Shown: piece by piece, positions 53,907 to 64,000 of the stretch
Position numbering within the stretch: the first letter of the stretch is position 1
How the letters are laid out: each line of letters starts with the position of its first letter
Assembly: GCA_946406115.1 (NCBI GenBank)
Contig: OX291545.1
Location: forward strand, 29,879,153 to 29,943,152
Origin: Apoda limacodes
Lineage: Eukaryota > Arthropoda > Insecta > Lepidoptera > Limacodidae
Direction of reading: 5' to 3'
DNA length: 64,000 nt
Made by a program: the position numbers and the translations under genes
Notes under the pieces: generated by a model
Seen by the model: the letters and a program-made list of their open reading frames with translations, nothing else
The model's database searches: none
Told to the model about the DNA's origin: nothing

Positions 53907-53990
53907 TATTTCCATAGTTTAATAACAAATAATATCTTATTGTGGGGTCTGCTGATGTAAATTGTGTTACAAAAACGAACTCTTCGTTTG
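53907..53990 (+). repeat. Element 2 LINE, right half of the split copy
   Basis: It begins 'tatttccatagtttaataac' and continues 'tcttattgtggggt...gctgatgtaaat', matching 41600-41660 of the intact stretch (YFHSLMTYGILLWGSAADVN region). It carries on directly from the left half at 50254. It fades after about 53990. Confidence 0.85.
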
Positions 53991-53994
53991 TTTT

Positions 53995-54790
53995 TCGTCG
54001 TTTTGCCACCGACACCTACCGTTCGTTTAACTTTGAAACGTTGCTAACAAAATTTTTGGTTACAAAACTTGCAAAACGAACGGGTGACGTACACACACTA
54101 CGATGAAACACACACACACTACCATAAACAATAAATATGTATAGGCAGTTTGACAGATTAACATTAAAACCCCACCTCCAGACATGGGTCTTAAGTTTCA
54201 TTTTTCGGTGGCAAAAGTGACAAAAATAACAAAAATATCGTAAACGAACGCATAACAGTTTGTCACAGATGATACTTAAATTTGATATTTTTGACACCAA
54301 TGCAAAACGAACGGATGACAGATGGCAAAAGTAATGAAAATAATGATTCTGCATCCCAGAACGAACGCGCCCTTGGCAAACGGTCCGTAGCGCCGATTGG
54401 TAGGGTCTGTACTGATCAGTATGTCAATAGGCAAATGGTATGGGGACTAACATTAAGCGATTGGGTCAATTTAAATAAAATTAACATAATTAAACAAAAA
54501 TATTTTTAAGCAAAAACCGAAATCTTTCACTTTTCATTTTCATCAGCCGGAACTTGTTGCTCAGTCTCTTTTCTGAGTCTCTCTCTGGCTAGTTTTTTTT
54601 CTTCAGCTTAATATTGTGTCTTGGTGTGCTGACTCTGTGAGACAATAAGAGGTCCTGCTTAAGTTCGCCCTAAGTGGCAGTTGTTCATCTTAGAAAAGCA
54701 CATTTTTTCAAGATGTTAACAATAAATTTGCCATATATTGAGTTAATTATAATATAGTACACCCGCTCTAAATTTGTTTATCGGTGTAGG
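53995..54790. other. Spacer with short repeats
   Basis: The block 'tgcaaaacgaacgg.tgac' occurs at about 54068 and 54300, and 'ggcaaaagt' at 54208 and 54323, so there may be a diverged local duplication. No gene supported. Confidence 0.4.
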
Positions 54791-54794
54791 ATTT

Positions 54795-54960
54795 CAACGA
54801 CAACTCCTCAATTATAGAAAAAAATAAACACACACTTTTCAAGTAGCGACTAAAACTATCTTGATGCCAAATTTTATCTTAATCGGTACAGCGGTTTGAG
54901 CGTGAAGAGGTTACAGAAAGATGGACAGAGTTACTTTCGTATTTAGAATATTTATAAATA
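54795..54960 (-). mobile_element. Helitron-like fragment, head region
   Basis: On the minus strand it reads 'agtaactctgtccatctttc', then 'acctcttcacgctcaaaccg' and 'accgattaagataaaatttg', matching 15190-15260. The left side ('ggatttcaacgacaactcct') matches 15335-15360 in reverse complement. No CTAG end is seen. Confidence 0.55.
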
Positions 54961-54964
54961 TGGA

Positions 54965-55910
54965 TTCACAAAATACAAATGTAGCGAGTAGGGTTTTTAT
55001 GAACTTTTGTTGATTTACTTTTTAGGGTTGCTGGTCTCTGTACTATTATAATGTTTACTTTTTAAATTTTATGTTTTCAGTCCGTGGAGTATAATTTGAT
55101 AATTTGCACCTCCATGTCAGTTATGGAATACGAAACTCTAAATGATGAAAACACTGGCCGATATAAGATTGAAATATTAAAAAGAAGAGATATGAAAGCG
55201 AAAAACGCTCGAGGTTCAAAGACATCAGAAGTCCTAGTGACTTTTTTTTATCTTTATATTTTTTCATAGGATGGAATTCTTGAAATTGAGATGAAAAATA
55301 ATTTTTTGACTATATTTTGCTAGTGAATATAGCATGTGATGATAATTAAAACAACCTCACAAGGACTGTGCCTGGCGGGTACAAGACACCCGTCAGAGTT
55401 CGAATCATCCCCAGGTTTTATTATGAATAATAACTACTATAATAATACATTTATTTTTGTTTGCCATCAATTGCGACATGAGTTACTTCGACGTGGTGCA
55501 GGTTCAAAGCCCGATCCCTCACAGCATACCTCGATCAGGTACAACTAGAGGTGTCATATCGAATACCAAGAAAGTGAAAGTGCCTAAGCGCACCTTTTCA
55601 CGGCGGACCCAGCGCAGTGTAAAGAGCTGTCCCCGCGGGAATGTGCAATTTAATTTAATTCGTATATTAGCGTCACCTCTGATACGTGTTGAAAAAAAAT
55701 AACGGTGTGTGTTTTAATATCGGGTACTTACACGGTACCTCGTTATTGTAATGTACGGCTTTTACATGAATATAACAAAGTAAAGTAACGACCCTGTAGT
55801 TGTATTTTAATGATTTTGATTCTAGTCGTTTCAATGGCGCCCTATAAGTATTAAAATTATCTTTGTCCAACCTTTGCTCTTTATTTTACCACTTTATACT
55901 GTAAAGCTGG
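54965..55910. other. Spacer, nothing firm
   Basis: Small frames of 60-81 codons without a known motif. No repeat boundary. Confidence 0.35.
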
Positions 55911-55915
55911 TGATC

Positions 55916-56836
55916 TACACGGAGAAAAAAAATATTGTTCGAATTAAAAAACTGTTTGTTAAAATGCGTTAATACTAAATTTTAATAATTTCAAAAAAAA
56001 AAAATCTGAAAATTACAAAATAATATTAATTTTAGTACATTTTATGAATTCCATAAAATAATAACAACAAAATAGTTTTATTCATTTCCGTAATAAATAA
56101 TTTGTACTTCGGATTACAGAATTGTACAAATCCTATAAAACTTTCCTCGAATTTTTGAGTAGGGTAATTAATATCAACTTATAAAGCTTACTAAAGATTA
56201 CAAAAAGTTTTAATAAAAGTGGGAAGATAAAACACTACTTTTCATTACAGTGAAGGCCAATTAACGTTTACAAACATCTTTCTAAGAATTAGTGAAGTTT
56301 ACTTATGACAAACATCATATCGAACTGCTACGAATTAAGGTTGACGTCACGCGTCTTACATCGCGCTGTCGAAGTTTTTTCGATAGTTCGCATGTATACC
56401 GACATTCAAGATAAGGGTGACAAGGCGTTGTCCAGGTATAACTCCTCTCATGGCGGGGGATTTCCCTTTACCGCCGCTCCACAAATAGAAACCTTGAGCT
56501 AAACAGTTATTTTCCTTCATCTACCAGGTACACTGACCAGTTAATATCAACCGTACGCTTCTCATCACAGAGCTTCATCAGGACCATCTACTCGTATCGG
56601 TGTAATTAAACGCTGATAGTAAGCGTGTTATAGTTTTTTGCATTCTATTAAATTTTACTTGTTTTTAGTAAACAGCACTGGTATCCCAACAATACTAGTT
56701 TTATTTTTGTTAATAAATCCAATAAGTAAAACTCATTGGTAACCGTCAGTGTAATTTACTTGTCCTTGGAATTACTAATATTTTAGTGGTTATTAGTATT
56801 ATTTACTTGTAGCTACTAAAGTTTTTTCTCCGTGTA
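55916..56836. mobile_element. Non-autonomous DNA transposon or MITE with 15-bp inverted ends
   Basis: The left end tacacggagaaaaaa (55916-55930) is a perfect inverted match to ttttttctccgtgta (56822-56836). The inside is AT-rich near both ends, with a GC-richer core (56335-56600). No transposase ORF is present; the longest frame is 65 codons. The flanks 'gatc' and 'cgac' do not form an evident target duplication, so the superfamily is open. Confidence 0.65.
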
Positions 56837-56839
56837 CGA

Positions 56840-57850
56840 CATATGCCTATATATAATAAGCCTAAATAAATGAAACAAAAAGTCTTCGAGAGCATTAAAT
56901 AGTTGACTGGGGATGATCAAACATGCTTGTATTGATATGTTTCTAACCTGTACAATTTTTATCATTGTGTAAGGTATACCACAGACCACAGACCTAGGAT
57001 TTTTACGCTACGCTTACATCTATGAGGTATACACATGTGGCAAAGATGAGTACAAAAAGTAGTTAAATCAATAAAAAATAATTCGGAAATTTGCCCCGGT
57101 TTTGCATGGTTAAAAATTGGTCAATTTTCGTTTAGATTATTTTATGGATACAAACGAAGTATAAAGCTTTAATAAAGTTTTTATGGTGATATTTGCATTT
57201 CAATGTAATTTGCAACCTTTACTCCCGGTGGTCCCTTCCGGAAATACAATGCTGCCAAATAAAAATGGTATCTATCTGGTCAAAAACATAGGCTAACATA
57301 CTTGTAAGTATTATAAATATCAAGATTTTATGTTCGATAATTTCTGTGTTAAGAGAGTACACCAGTACCGACTTTCAGCAAATCTAGAGAAGATATTTGA
57401 ATAGGGTGCTAGTGGTGCTACTTTTTGACACACTGGTAATGAAATGACGGGTTTGTAATAGTGAATGTTTTTATACCACTTTTGTTAACTGTAGATATAA
57501 GTTAGTGATTTTCGGTTTAGTTGCTCGATTCACTGCAATGTGGTGGTAAACAAATCCAGACGAACAAAACGTAATATAAAGTATTAAATACATGTTTTTC
57601 TCAGTTTGTGATGAAAGTTTATTTACATATGAAAGGTAATGCCATATTTTTGTAATTTAGACTTCTAACAGCACAATACCGATCAATTGGACCTTATTGA
57701 AACATAACCTCACTGTCGCGCAACTAGATTTACTCTAGTGAAAAATCCGATTTCATGTAGTTCTGTTACTCGCATATGACAAATCTATCTGGGCTAATAC
57801 TTTTATACAGTTGAACTCCTGCGGCTTCTACCCCCTATATGGAGGCCGTG
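56840..57850. other. AT-rich spacer
   Basis: Nothing supported. Confidence 0.4.
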
Positions 57851-57855
57851 TTGCT

Positions 57856-57907
57856 CTATGGCGCAGCCTATGGACGCTTGCAACACCTGGGGCATCACTT
57901 GCGTGTA
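57856..57907 (-). repeat. Element 1 LINE fragment, last codons
   Basis: The stretch 'agcctatggacgcttgcaac' and 'acctggggcatcacttgcg' match the plus-strand form at 50334-50374. Only about 50 bp survive. Confidence 0.7.
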
Positions 57908-57969
57908 ATTAAGTAATAATAAAAAACTTAAAAATCATAAATAAAAAAAATTAAAACGTGTAGGGAATT

Positions 57970-58086
57970 AACTGTTTGGGAAGTGGACGAAACCATTTCG
58001 TTGCGGTTCCGTTTCTGTCTGGGCACGTGGTCTACATCCTAATTCATTTTCGATGTTGTCCACTTCCCAAACAGTTTTTATATTTT
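57970..58086. repeat. Inverted-repeat element, 117 bp
   Basis: A 19-bp perfect inverted repeat, aactgtttgggaagtggac at 57970-57988 and gtccacttcccaaacagtt at 58068-58086, has 79 bp between the arms. The inner sequence is not palindromic. It could be a very short MITE, a transcribed hairpin, or a recombination product. Confidence 0.7.
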
Positions 58087-58429
58087 TATATTTTTTACTT
58101 CACAAAAAGTAAAATACAATTTGTTTTTACAGTTCTTTGCGTCTTAAAACAAAATATGTTTATGCGGACGCTGCACAATCGTCTCTATTACACACAATAC
58201 TTAGAGCAAGGTAAACAAAAGTAACATGTATTTTAAAAATAAGACTATCGTTAGCATAGCATGCGCAATAATCTTAAAGTTAGTGGGTAGTACAAGAACT
58301 CTCATGATAACATTCTTTGCCAAATAGGTCATTACACAAACTTGTGTTGTCATCAATACACAGAATACAGTGTAACTGATTTAGTTACTTATTATATACA
58401 GGCTGCTTCTTTTTGTTTGGTATTTATGG

Positions 58430-59850
58430 AATATTTATTCAATTTGTAATTGTACTATTATTATCTATGTGTAGTTATAAATTATAAAATTAAATTATTT
58501 TTAAATAATTTTTTTATTGATTTAAAGTTTCATTTTGTCTCTATATGTATCTAAACACATACACATATGTATACGTGTACGCGTACAAATACACACACAC
58601 AAATTAACACAATGCACATGTAACTATAGAAGTACATACATTCATACATACATATGCACATACCTACATACATACATATGCATATACACATACATAAAAT
58701 AGATTAATTCCCAATAAAATATTCTTTAAGTATATTCTTGATATTTTTATCGTTTATTTTATTTTTTATTTCAGTTGGCATAGAGTTTATTAGGTTCTTT
58801 GACCATAAGTGTTTTTAGCACTATTTGTAACTAGTTGTTTTTTGGTTATATTTCTTGTAACGATTAAATGGCGGATGGATACTTGTGATTCTTTGCGGTA
58901 ATACTGTTCCACTAATAAGGCATATTTTACTTTTTTGTGTATAGGTATTAGCTTACAATGTTTGAAGAGTAAGTTGTAATCTTCTGCCATTTGTCGCTTA
59001 ACATTTGGAGGTACAGTTTGTTTTATCAGTCTCATTTGAAGGGCGTAAATTTTGTCTAAATAGGTTTTATATGTTCGTCCATAACTTGTCAAACCATAAG
59101 AGATGATAGATTCAGCTAACGTGAATGGCACTTTGTACTTTATTATGTTAAATTTTGCTAATATAGCTCTAAGCTTTGTGGTGACACTATTGATATGAGC
59201 TTTCCAGTTAAATCTATCATCAATGACTAATCCGAGGTAAGTTTGTTGTTTGACTTGCATAATCGAATTACATTTGCAATTTAGATTATTCGATGCGTGA
59301 AGGCACTTGTGGTTATGAGCTATCAATTTGATTTTTTTGTTTGTTGTGTTATGTGTTACTTTTACGTTTACTCAAGTGGATGTGCATAATTTTCGTTTTT
59401 TGTGCATTAAGTACCGGTCCTACGTCACACGACCATTTGCAAAGTTCGGTAAAATCTTCATTTAGGTTGCGTTCCGCCACTTCAATATCTCTATGGGATG
59501 AGATGAGATGTTATCAGCAAATTGGTACAATGAGCAGTATCTGATTACATTTCTGACGTCATTAACATATGCCAGGTAGTGAGTTGGACCAAGGACAGAT
59601 CCTTGGTCTGTCCCTTGAGTGACCTGTATCTCTCTGCTCAAAGCATCTCCGACTTTTACGTAATAAATTCTAAGAAAGAGATAGTCATTACACCAATTTA
59701 GTAACGGGCCTCTTATCCCACTGTTACTAAGCTTTGTTGTCACCGTACTATGTCGTAGCGTATCGAACGCTTTGCTATAATCAATGAATACAATTAGTAC
59801 TTGCTTTTGATTGTGAAGGTGTTCATTTATTTCATCTTGATCTTGAGATA
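58430..59850 (-). pseudogene. Daphne/CR1-group-like LINE, RT and C-terminal region
   Basis: Minus-strand frame 59462-59983 (its part below 59850) gives VLIVFIDYSKAFDTLRHSTV (motif A), LNWCNDYL, VTQGTDQGSVLGPTHYLAYVNDV (motif B) and QFADNISSH (motif C, FADD changed to FADN). Frame 58790-59326 gives KQQTYLGLVIDDRFNWKAHI and AESIISYGLTSYGRTYKTYLDKIYALQMRLIKQ, plus a basic C-tail. The 3' UTR extends into TACATA/CA-rich microsatellite (58550-58700). The QGSVLGP block and YLG..ID.RF.W suggest the CR1/Daphne side of the LINE tree, held loosely. A frameshift (59330-59460) and the altered FADN make it inactive. The 5' side is cut by an element 1 insertion. Confidence 0.8.
58555..58700. repeat. CA/TACA-rich microsatellite
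   Basis: Alternating purine-pyrimidine runs (acacacacaca, catacatacata, cacatacata) lie in the 3' UTR of the adjoining LINE. Confidence 0.8.
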
Positions 59851-60486
59851 AGGTGAAGCTGGCGTCCAAAAAACTTGGTGTACTCAACAGAGCGAAGCAG
59901 TACTTCGGGGCAAAGGTTGTTACTTTACAAGTCGCAAGTTCGGCCCCATATGGAGTATTGCTGCCATCTCTGGGCAGGTGCACCCGGATACCAGCTTGGC
60001 CCTTTTGACTCGGTTCAACGACGGGCTGTGAGAATTGTCGACGATTCCAAACTCACTTGCGGTATCGAGCCCTTAAGTCTGAGGAGAGAGTTTGCCTCAC
60101 TGTGTGTGTTCTACCGCTTGTACAATCGGTTGTGTTCTGAGGAATTGTTCGAAATTATGCCCACGGCTACTTTCTACCATCGCACCGCTCGCCATCGGCA
60201 GGGAATTCATTCTCACACTTTAGAACCTAAATGGTCGCGTACAGTGCGGTTTCAGAGAAACTTCCTCCCGCGAACGCTGAAGTTGTGGAATGAGCTCCCT
60301 GCCAAGGTTTTCTGCAAGGACTATAGTATGGAGTTCTTCAAGAAAGAAGTTATTAGATTTCTGAAGGGTCAACAACGCGCAAGTGATACCCCTGGTGTTG
60401 CAAGCGTCCATAGGCTACGGTGACCGCTTACCATCAGGCGGACCGTAAGCTTGTTTGCCACCTTAGTGGTACAAAAAAAAAAAAAA
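59851..60486 (+). pseudogene. Element 1 LINE, 5'-truncated recent copy
   Basis: It begins abruptly at 'ataaggtgaagctggcgtcc' inside the Daphne-like LINE and runs through the whole C-terminal region. The frame 59875-60423 matches the near-complete copy's last 170 residues with few changes (YKSQVRPHMEYCCHLWAGAP, GIEPLSLRREFASLCVFYRLYN). The usual 3' UTR follows, then an A tract at 60473-60486. It lacks endonuclease and RT core. The low divergence suggests it is among the younger copies. Confidence 0.9.
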
Positions 60487-60489
60487 TTA

Positions 60490-61320
60490 TATATCAAAAT
60501 GTTGAGACTCACTATTAATATATCTGGATCGTAAATAAGCATATTTGCGAAAATGTTAGTAAATATACGGCTCTTTTCAACTATGAACTATGTGGTATAT
60601 ATATTTTTTTTTTTTTATATTTCATGAATATGGTTTTTTACAGAAAGAACATGTAATTTTATATTGAGAAGAGACTACGAACCCTACAATATATACTATT
60701 ACCTGAAAAAGTGGCAGATAATTTTGTCCGAGAAAATAGACTCAAGCCGTGCTGCTCTGTGGGCTACGGTGACCGCTTACCATCAGGTGGCAGCTGCCCC
60801 CCCTAGGTTCCCATTAGTTGAAGGAATTGGCTCAAAATGAACATGTTTTCTATATTAAAATGACATTTTCTATCAGGTCTGCCCCCCCCTAGCCAAGCCT
60901 GCCCCGCCCTAATCCAAAAGCTGGCTACGCCCATGAGCATACCTGATAGAGAAGAAGAGAGAAGAGATCTCGAAATTTTAATGGAGACAACAAAAACAAA
61001 GCCATTCATTTTTGCTCTTTTAAGTGATAAAAAGCAATATCCGTATGTTGTAACTTATGCTTTAAATAATTAAGTCACAACTACCACAATATCGTCCAAA
61101 ATTATTTCACTGTGTCTTCGAAGTTGCAGCCATTAACGCATTATTGTTGGTTAATCATGCAGTTCACGTTATTGGTTGTTATTACTAGCACCAATGTATG
61201 TGGAGAAAAGCAAAAGTGTTTGTGTCATTGTGTTCTGCATTGCTGTTAAAAGTTTGGCAATACATAGTTAAAGGAAGTGGATTGCTTTTTATCGAAAGCC
61301 ATATAGAAAACATTTTCTTT
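60490..61320. other. Spacer with repeat scraps
   Basis: Stretch 60757-60790 ('gtgggctacggtgaccgctt' and 'accatcaggtggca') is a scrap of the element 1 3' UTR. Stretch 60880-60940 ('tgcccccccctagcc...' to 'ctggctacgcccatgag') resembles the repeat end at 46116. No gene. Confidence 0.45.
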
Positions 61321-61324
61321 ATAT

Positions 61325-61518
61325 TACTAAGATAGCGAACAAGCTTACGGTCCACCTGATGGTAAGCGGTCACCGCAGCCTATGGACGCTGGCAACACCA
61401 GGGGTATCACTCGCGCGTGGCCGACCCTTGAGAAATCTAATAACTTCTTTTTTGAAGAACCTCATACTGTAGTCCTTGGAGAAAACCTTGATAGCGAGCT
61501 CATTCCGCAACTCAAGCT
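61325..61518 (-). repeat. Element 1 LINE fragment, 3' end
   Basis: The 3' UTR ('aagcttacggtccacctgat', 'gcggtcaccgcagcctatgg') and last ~55 codons in antisense match 50285-50475. No T run precedes it, and it is truncated at about 61515 ('cgcaactcaagcttt'). Confidence 0.85.
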
Positions 61519-61519
61519 T

Positions 61520-62050
61520 TCACATAATAACATGTAATATGTTGATGTAAAATTATTCAAAATAAATATTTCTTCTTTCTATCGTCTTTTCTTAATCTGT
61601 CTTCAAAAGAAAACGACTTACTAAATGAAACGCTAAAAAGCGTATAAGTATAAGCTGTTTTTACTTATTTTTATTTTTTATATTATTAAAACTCAATTAA
61701 AAAAAATATGATATATTCTACACATTGAAAAGAATAAAGTCGCGTTTTAAAAATTCCTTTAGGTACCTAAGTCTTTTTTAATAAGTTCGATATTTTTTAA
61801 TACTGATTAATTCGAACTTCGGCTTACATTGAAACCGAGATAACCATTAAAATAATAGTTCTAAAAATATTTCACTTCTTCGAGCTCTTTTTGTATATTT
61901 ACTTAACAAGAACACGTTGAAATTTTTGGAATACTTTTTAGATATCGATTGGATTATATGTCTTTGTAAGAACAATGGCGTTAAATGCAATATATGTATG
62001 TATAACAATAGTTTCATGACTCTTTCCAAAAAAAGACGGAAATGTGATAT
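61520..62050. other. AT-rich spacer
   Basis: Nothing supported. Confidence 0.4.
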
Positions 62051-62056
62051 TAAAAA

Positions 62057-62489
62057 TCGGCCAAGTGCGAGTCGGAATCGCGCACGAAGGGTTCCGTACC
62101 ATTATATATAAAAAAAATCACGTTTGTTTTATGGGAGCCCCCCTTAAATATTTGTTTTATTTTAATTTAATTATTTATTTTTGAAGTGACTATATAACTA
62201 AATATTCTGCGCATATTTTAAGCGTCTACCTGTTGCCGTTATCAATATTGAGCAAAATCGAGCAAAAAAATCACATTTGTTGTATTAGAGCCCCCTTAAA
62301 TATTTATTTTATTCTGTATTTTATTATTTGTTGTTATAGCGGCAACAGAAATACATCTTCTGTGAAAATTTCAACGGTCTAGCTATCACGATTCATGAGA
62401 CACAGCCTGGTGACAGACGGACGGACGGACGCACAGCGGAGCCTTAGTAATAGGGTTCCGCTAATTACCCTTCGGCTACGGAACCCTAA
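62057..62489 (+). repeat. 'ggccaagtg/acggaaccct' dispersed repeat, copy 3 (most complete)
   Basis: It starts 'aaatcggccaagtgcgagtc' and ends 'tacggaaccctaaaa'. The block 'gaagggttccgtaccatt' near the left end and 'cggctacggaaccct' at the right end form a partial inverted repeat (agggttccgta/tacggaaccct). The interior holds a roughly duplicated 'tttgt..tatgggagccccccttaaatattt' unit (62115-62155 and 62275-62310) and 'ccgttatcaatattgagcaa'. No ORF. The family is very common in Lepidoptera by my recollection. Confidence 0.85.
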
Positions 62490-62491
62490 AA

Positions 62492-64000
62492 ATGATTAGA
62501 ATATAGGTACGCCATATACTAATGCAATTAATAAAAAAAAAAAAACAGTTAGTTACGCACTTTAAAATCTTCGGAAAGGCAGTTTTGTTTTTTTAAATAC
62601 TATATTGGGTTACGTATTACAATGTCCGAGTCGTATTTGTGATGCATTAATTATATTTTTTGCTTAATTTAAATAATAATATAATTTTTTTATAAATTCT
62701 CTTTTATTTAGCTTTCCCTTTTAGTAATGTACTATAGACATTAAAGACTATATATAAGTATTTATTTAAACAAATGTTTGTACTAATTGAGAAACCAACC
62801 CTTGCATTTGCACATTGCACATTTGATTACGTCAGATGAATTGAATACATAAGGACAAAATAATAAACAAGCAGAAAAATAGTCACATTGATTAAAAGTA
62901 TAGAAGCAAGACTAATTAGTATTTACCCCAATAGATTTAGGCTTAAGCCTTTTTTCAGTAATCCACATATTCACATACAAACGAATTTACGTATAGTAGG
63001 TAAGTATTATACCTAACAATTAGAAGAGAATATTTAAAGTCGCTCCACATTAAAAACTCCTAAGAAATTATTAAGAAAAATACAATAGGTAACCTAACCC
63101 ATGATTCACTTCGAACAAAATAATTAATATGCATTGCATTTAGTCAGACGGGATGGGTCGGAAGGACGGCAGGACGGGAATTAGGTATAACCAAAGTTCC
63201 TATTTCTCTAATGTAAGAATTTTCTTACCAATTACTTGGCGAAGGTAAACCTATAGGAAACTTTACCCACAGTTTTAAAACTACCACCCAATGCAGCTTT
63301 GATACCCAGGATAGATATCCTTAAGAAGATTCTTAAGGGGACGGCAGACGCCGGTGACCTTCCTCAAGTGTGAAGTATAAACAATACCCAATTAATGTAT
63401 TAAAAAAGTAATTGGGTTCCCCTACTAAATTTCGAGATTTAGGACACGTAAACTATTTGTTAAGAATTTTTGATGTGATCATGTTATGTTCATAATTTCT
63501 AAACATATTGTTATATAAAAATCTTTTCGATTTTCCTCTTAATTTTTTTATTCCTAACTTCTGTATTGTTTTAGATTTGTAGTATGTGCCACTTCTTTAA
63601 TCTGGAACAGATAAGAAAGACCCTTTTGGGCTATAAGGGTACTCCGTAAGTTTGAGAAACTCTTCGAGGAGACAACGCCAAAAAAAAAGGTGGTAGCTGA
63701 TTATTCAAATAAAATTCATGAACTTCTTTCTCCTAATAGCGGTTGTTTTGCTTATATTAACTTTGCAATCGGAACTAGAAACTTCGAGGAGGGAATCAAA
63801 TCTACTTAAGTAAAAAGGCATCTACTAGGTTCGTGTTGCCAAGCCCAATAGGCCAAATTTCCGAATAGAAGGTAAAAAATTGGGATTTTGGTTTCAAAAT
63901 CGAGACACAAACCAAAGTCGAACTTTTTTTGTCGTTCTACCACTGTTTTTACCAGTCATTGATAATTGCGCAAATCCTAGGACGTTTTTAAACGACAAAC
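62492..64000. other. AT-rich spacer to window end
   Basis: No gene, RNA or clear repeat recognised. Confidence 0.4.

Overview
This window looks like nuclear DNA of an insect, most likely a moth or butterfly. That is an inference from a KLF10/11 (cabut-type) zinc-finger gene of arthropod style, the AT-rich base composition, and a load of LINE, Helitron-like and short dispersed repeats of kinds common in Lepidoptera (T-rich tails, TTTGAC-repeat tails, a repeat bounded by ggccaagtgcgagtcgg and acggaaccct). No bacterial operons, ribosomal RNA or CRISPR arrays are visible. Only two host genes can be supported: a tRNA-Ile(AAT) at 9.7 kb (minus strand) and a two-exon cabut/KLF10-11 gene at 33.6-34.8 kb (minus strand) with a CpG-rich promoter at 34.85-35.2 kb.

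The rest is mostly transposable-element wreckage in AT-rich spacer. One LINE family (called element 1 here) has a near-complete copy with an uninterrupted 988-codon endonuclease/reverse-transcriptase ORF at 50.26-53.91 kb (minus), plus about eleven truncated copies spread from 2 kb to 61.5 kb on both strands. A second LINE family (element 2, with a TTTGAC-repeat tail) has three or four copies. The two families have inserted into each other: element 2 sits inside an element 1 copy at 41.45-42.36 kb, and the near-complete element 1 sits inside an element 2 copy whose halves flank 50.26-53.91 kb. Other LINE remnants are a jockey-like piece (18.3-19.4 kb), a third jockey-like family (5.9-6.6 and 47.6-48.9 kb), an RTE-like piece (47.0-47.6 kb) and a Daphne/CR1-group-like piece (58.4-59.85 kb).

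The least ordinary signal is a pair of decayed plus-strand copies (22.2-24.2 and 30.3-32.1 kb) of a reverse-transcriptase family with a YLDDGT-type active site, a downstream C-x(1-2)-C-x8-H-x4-C knuckle and a C-terminal RPD...WD motif. This layout recalls LINEs with a restriction-like endonuclease (R2/Dong/NeSL type) rather than the APE-type LINEs that fill the rest of the window. Inverted-repeat elements occur at 38.94-39.10, 55.92-56.84 and 57.97-58.09 kb, and Helitron-like fragments at 15.2, 21.7 and 54.8 kb.

The stretch from about 24 to 37 kb around cabut carries fewer recent insertions and several CpG-rich islands (24.65-24.9, 28.0-28.15, 33.1-33.3, 34.9-35.3, 36.9-37.1 kb) that may be regulatory. 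The cabut promoter has a perfect CRE, a second near-CRE, two CCAAT boxes and a near-consensus carbohydrate response element. These fit what is known of cabut as a CREB- and Mondo-Mlx-responsive gene in Drosophila.
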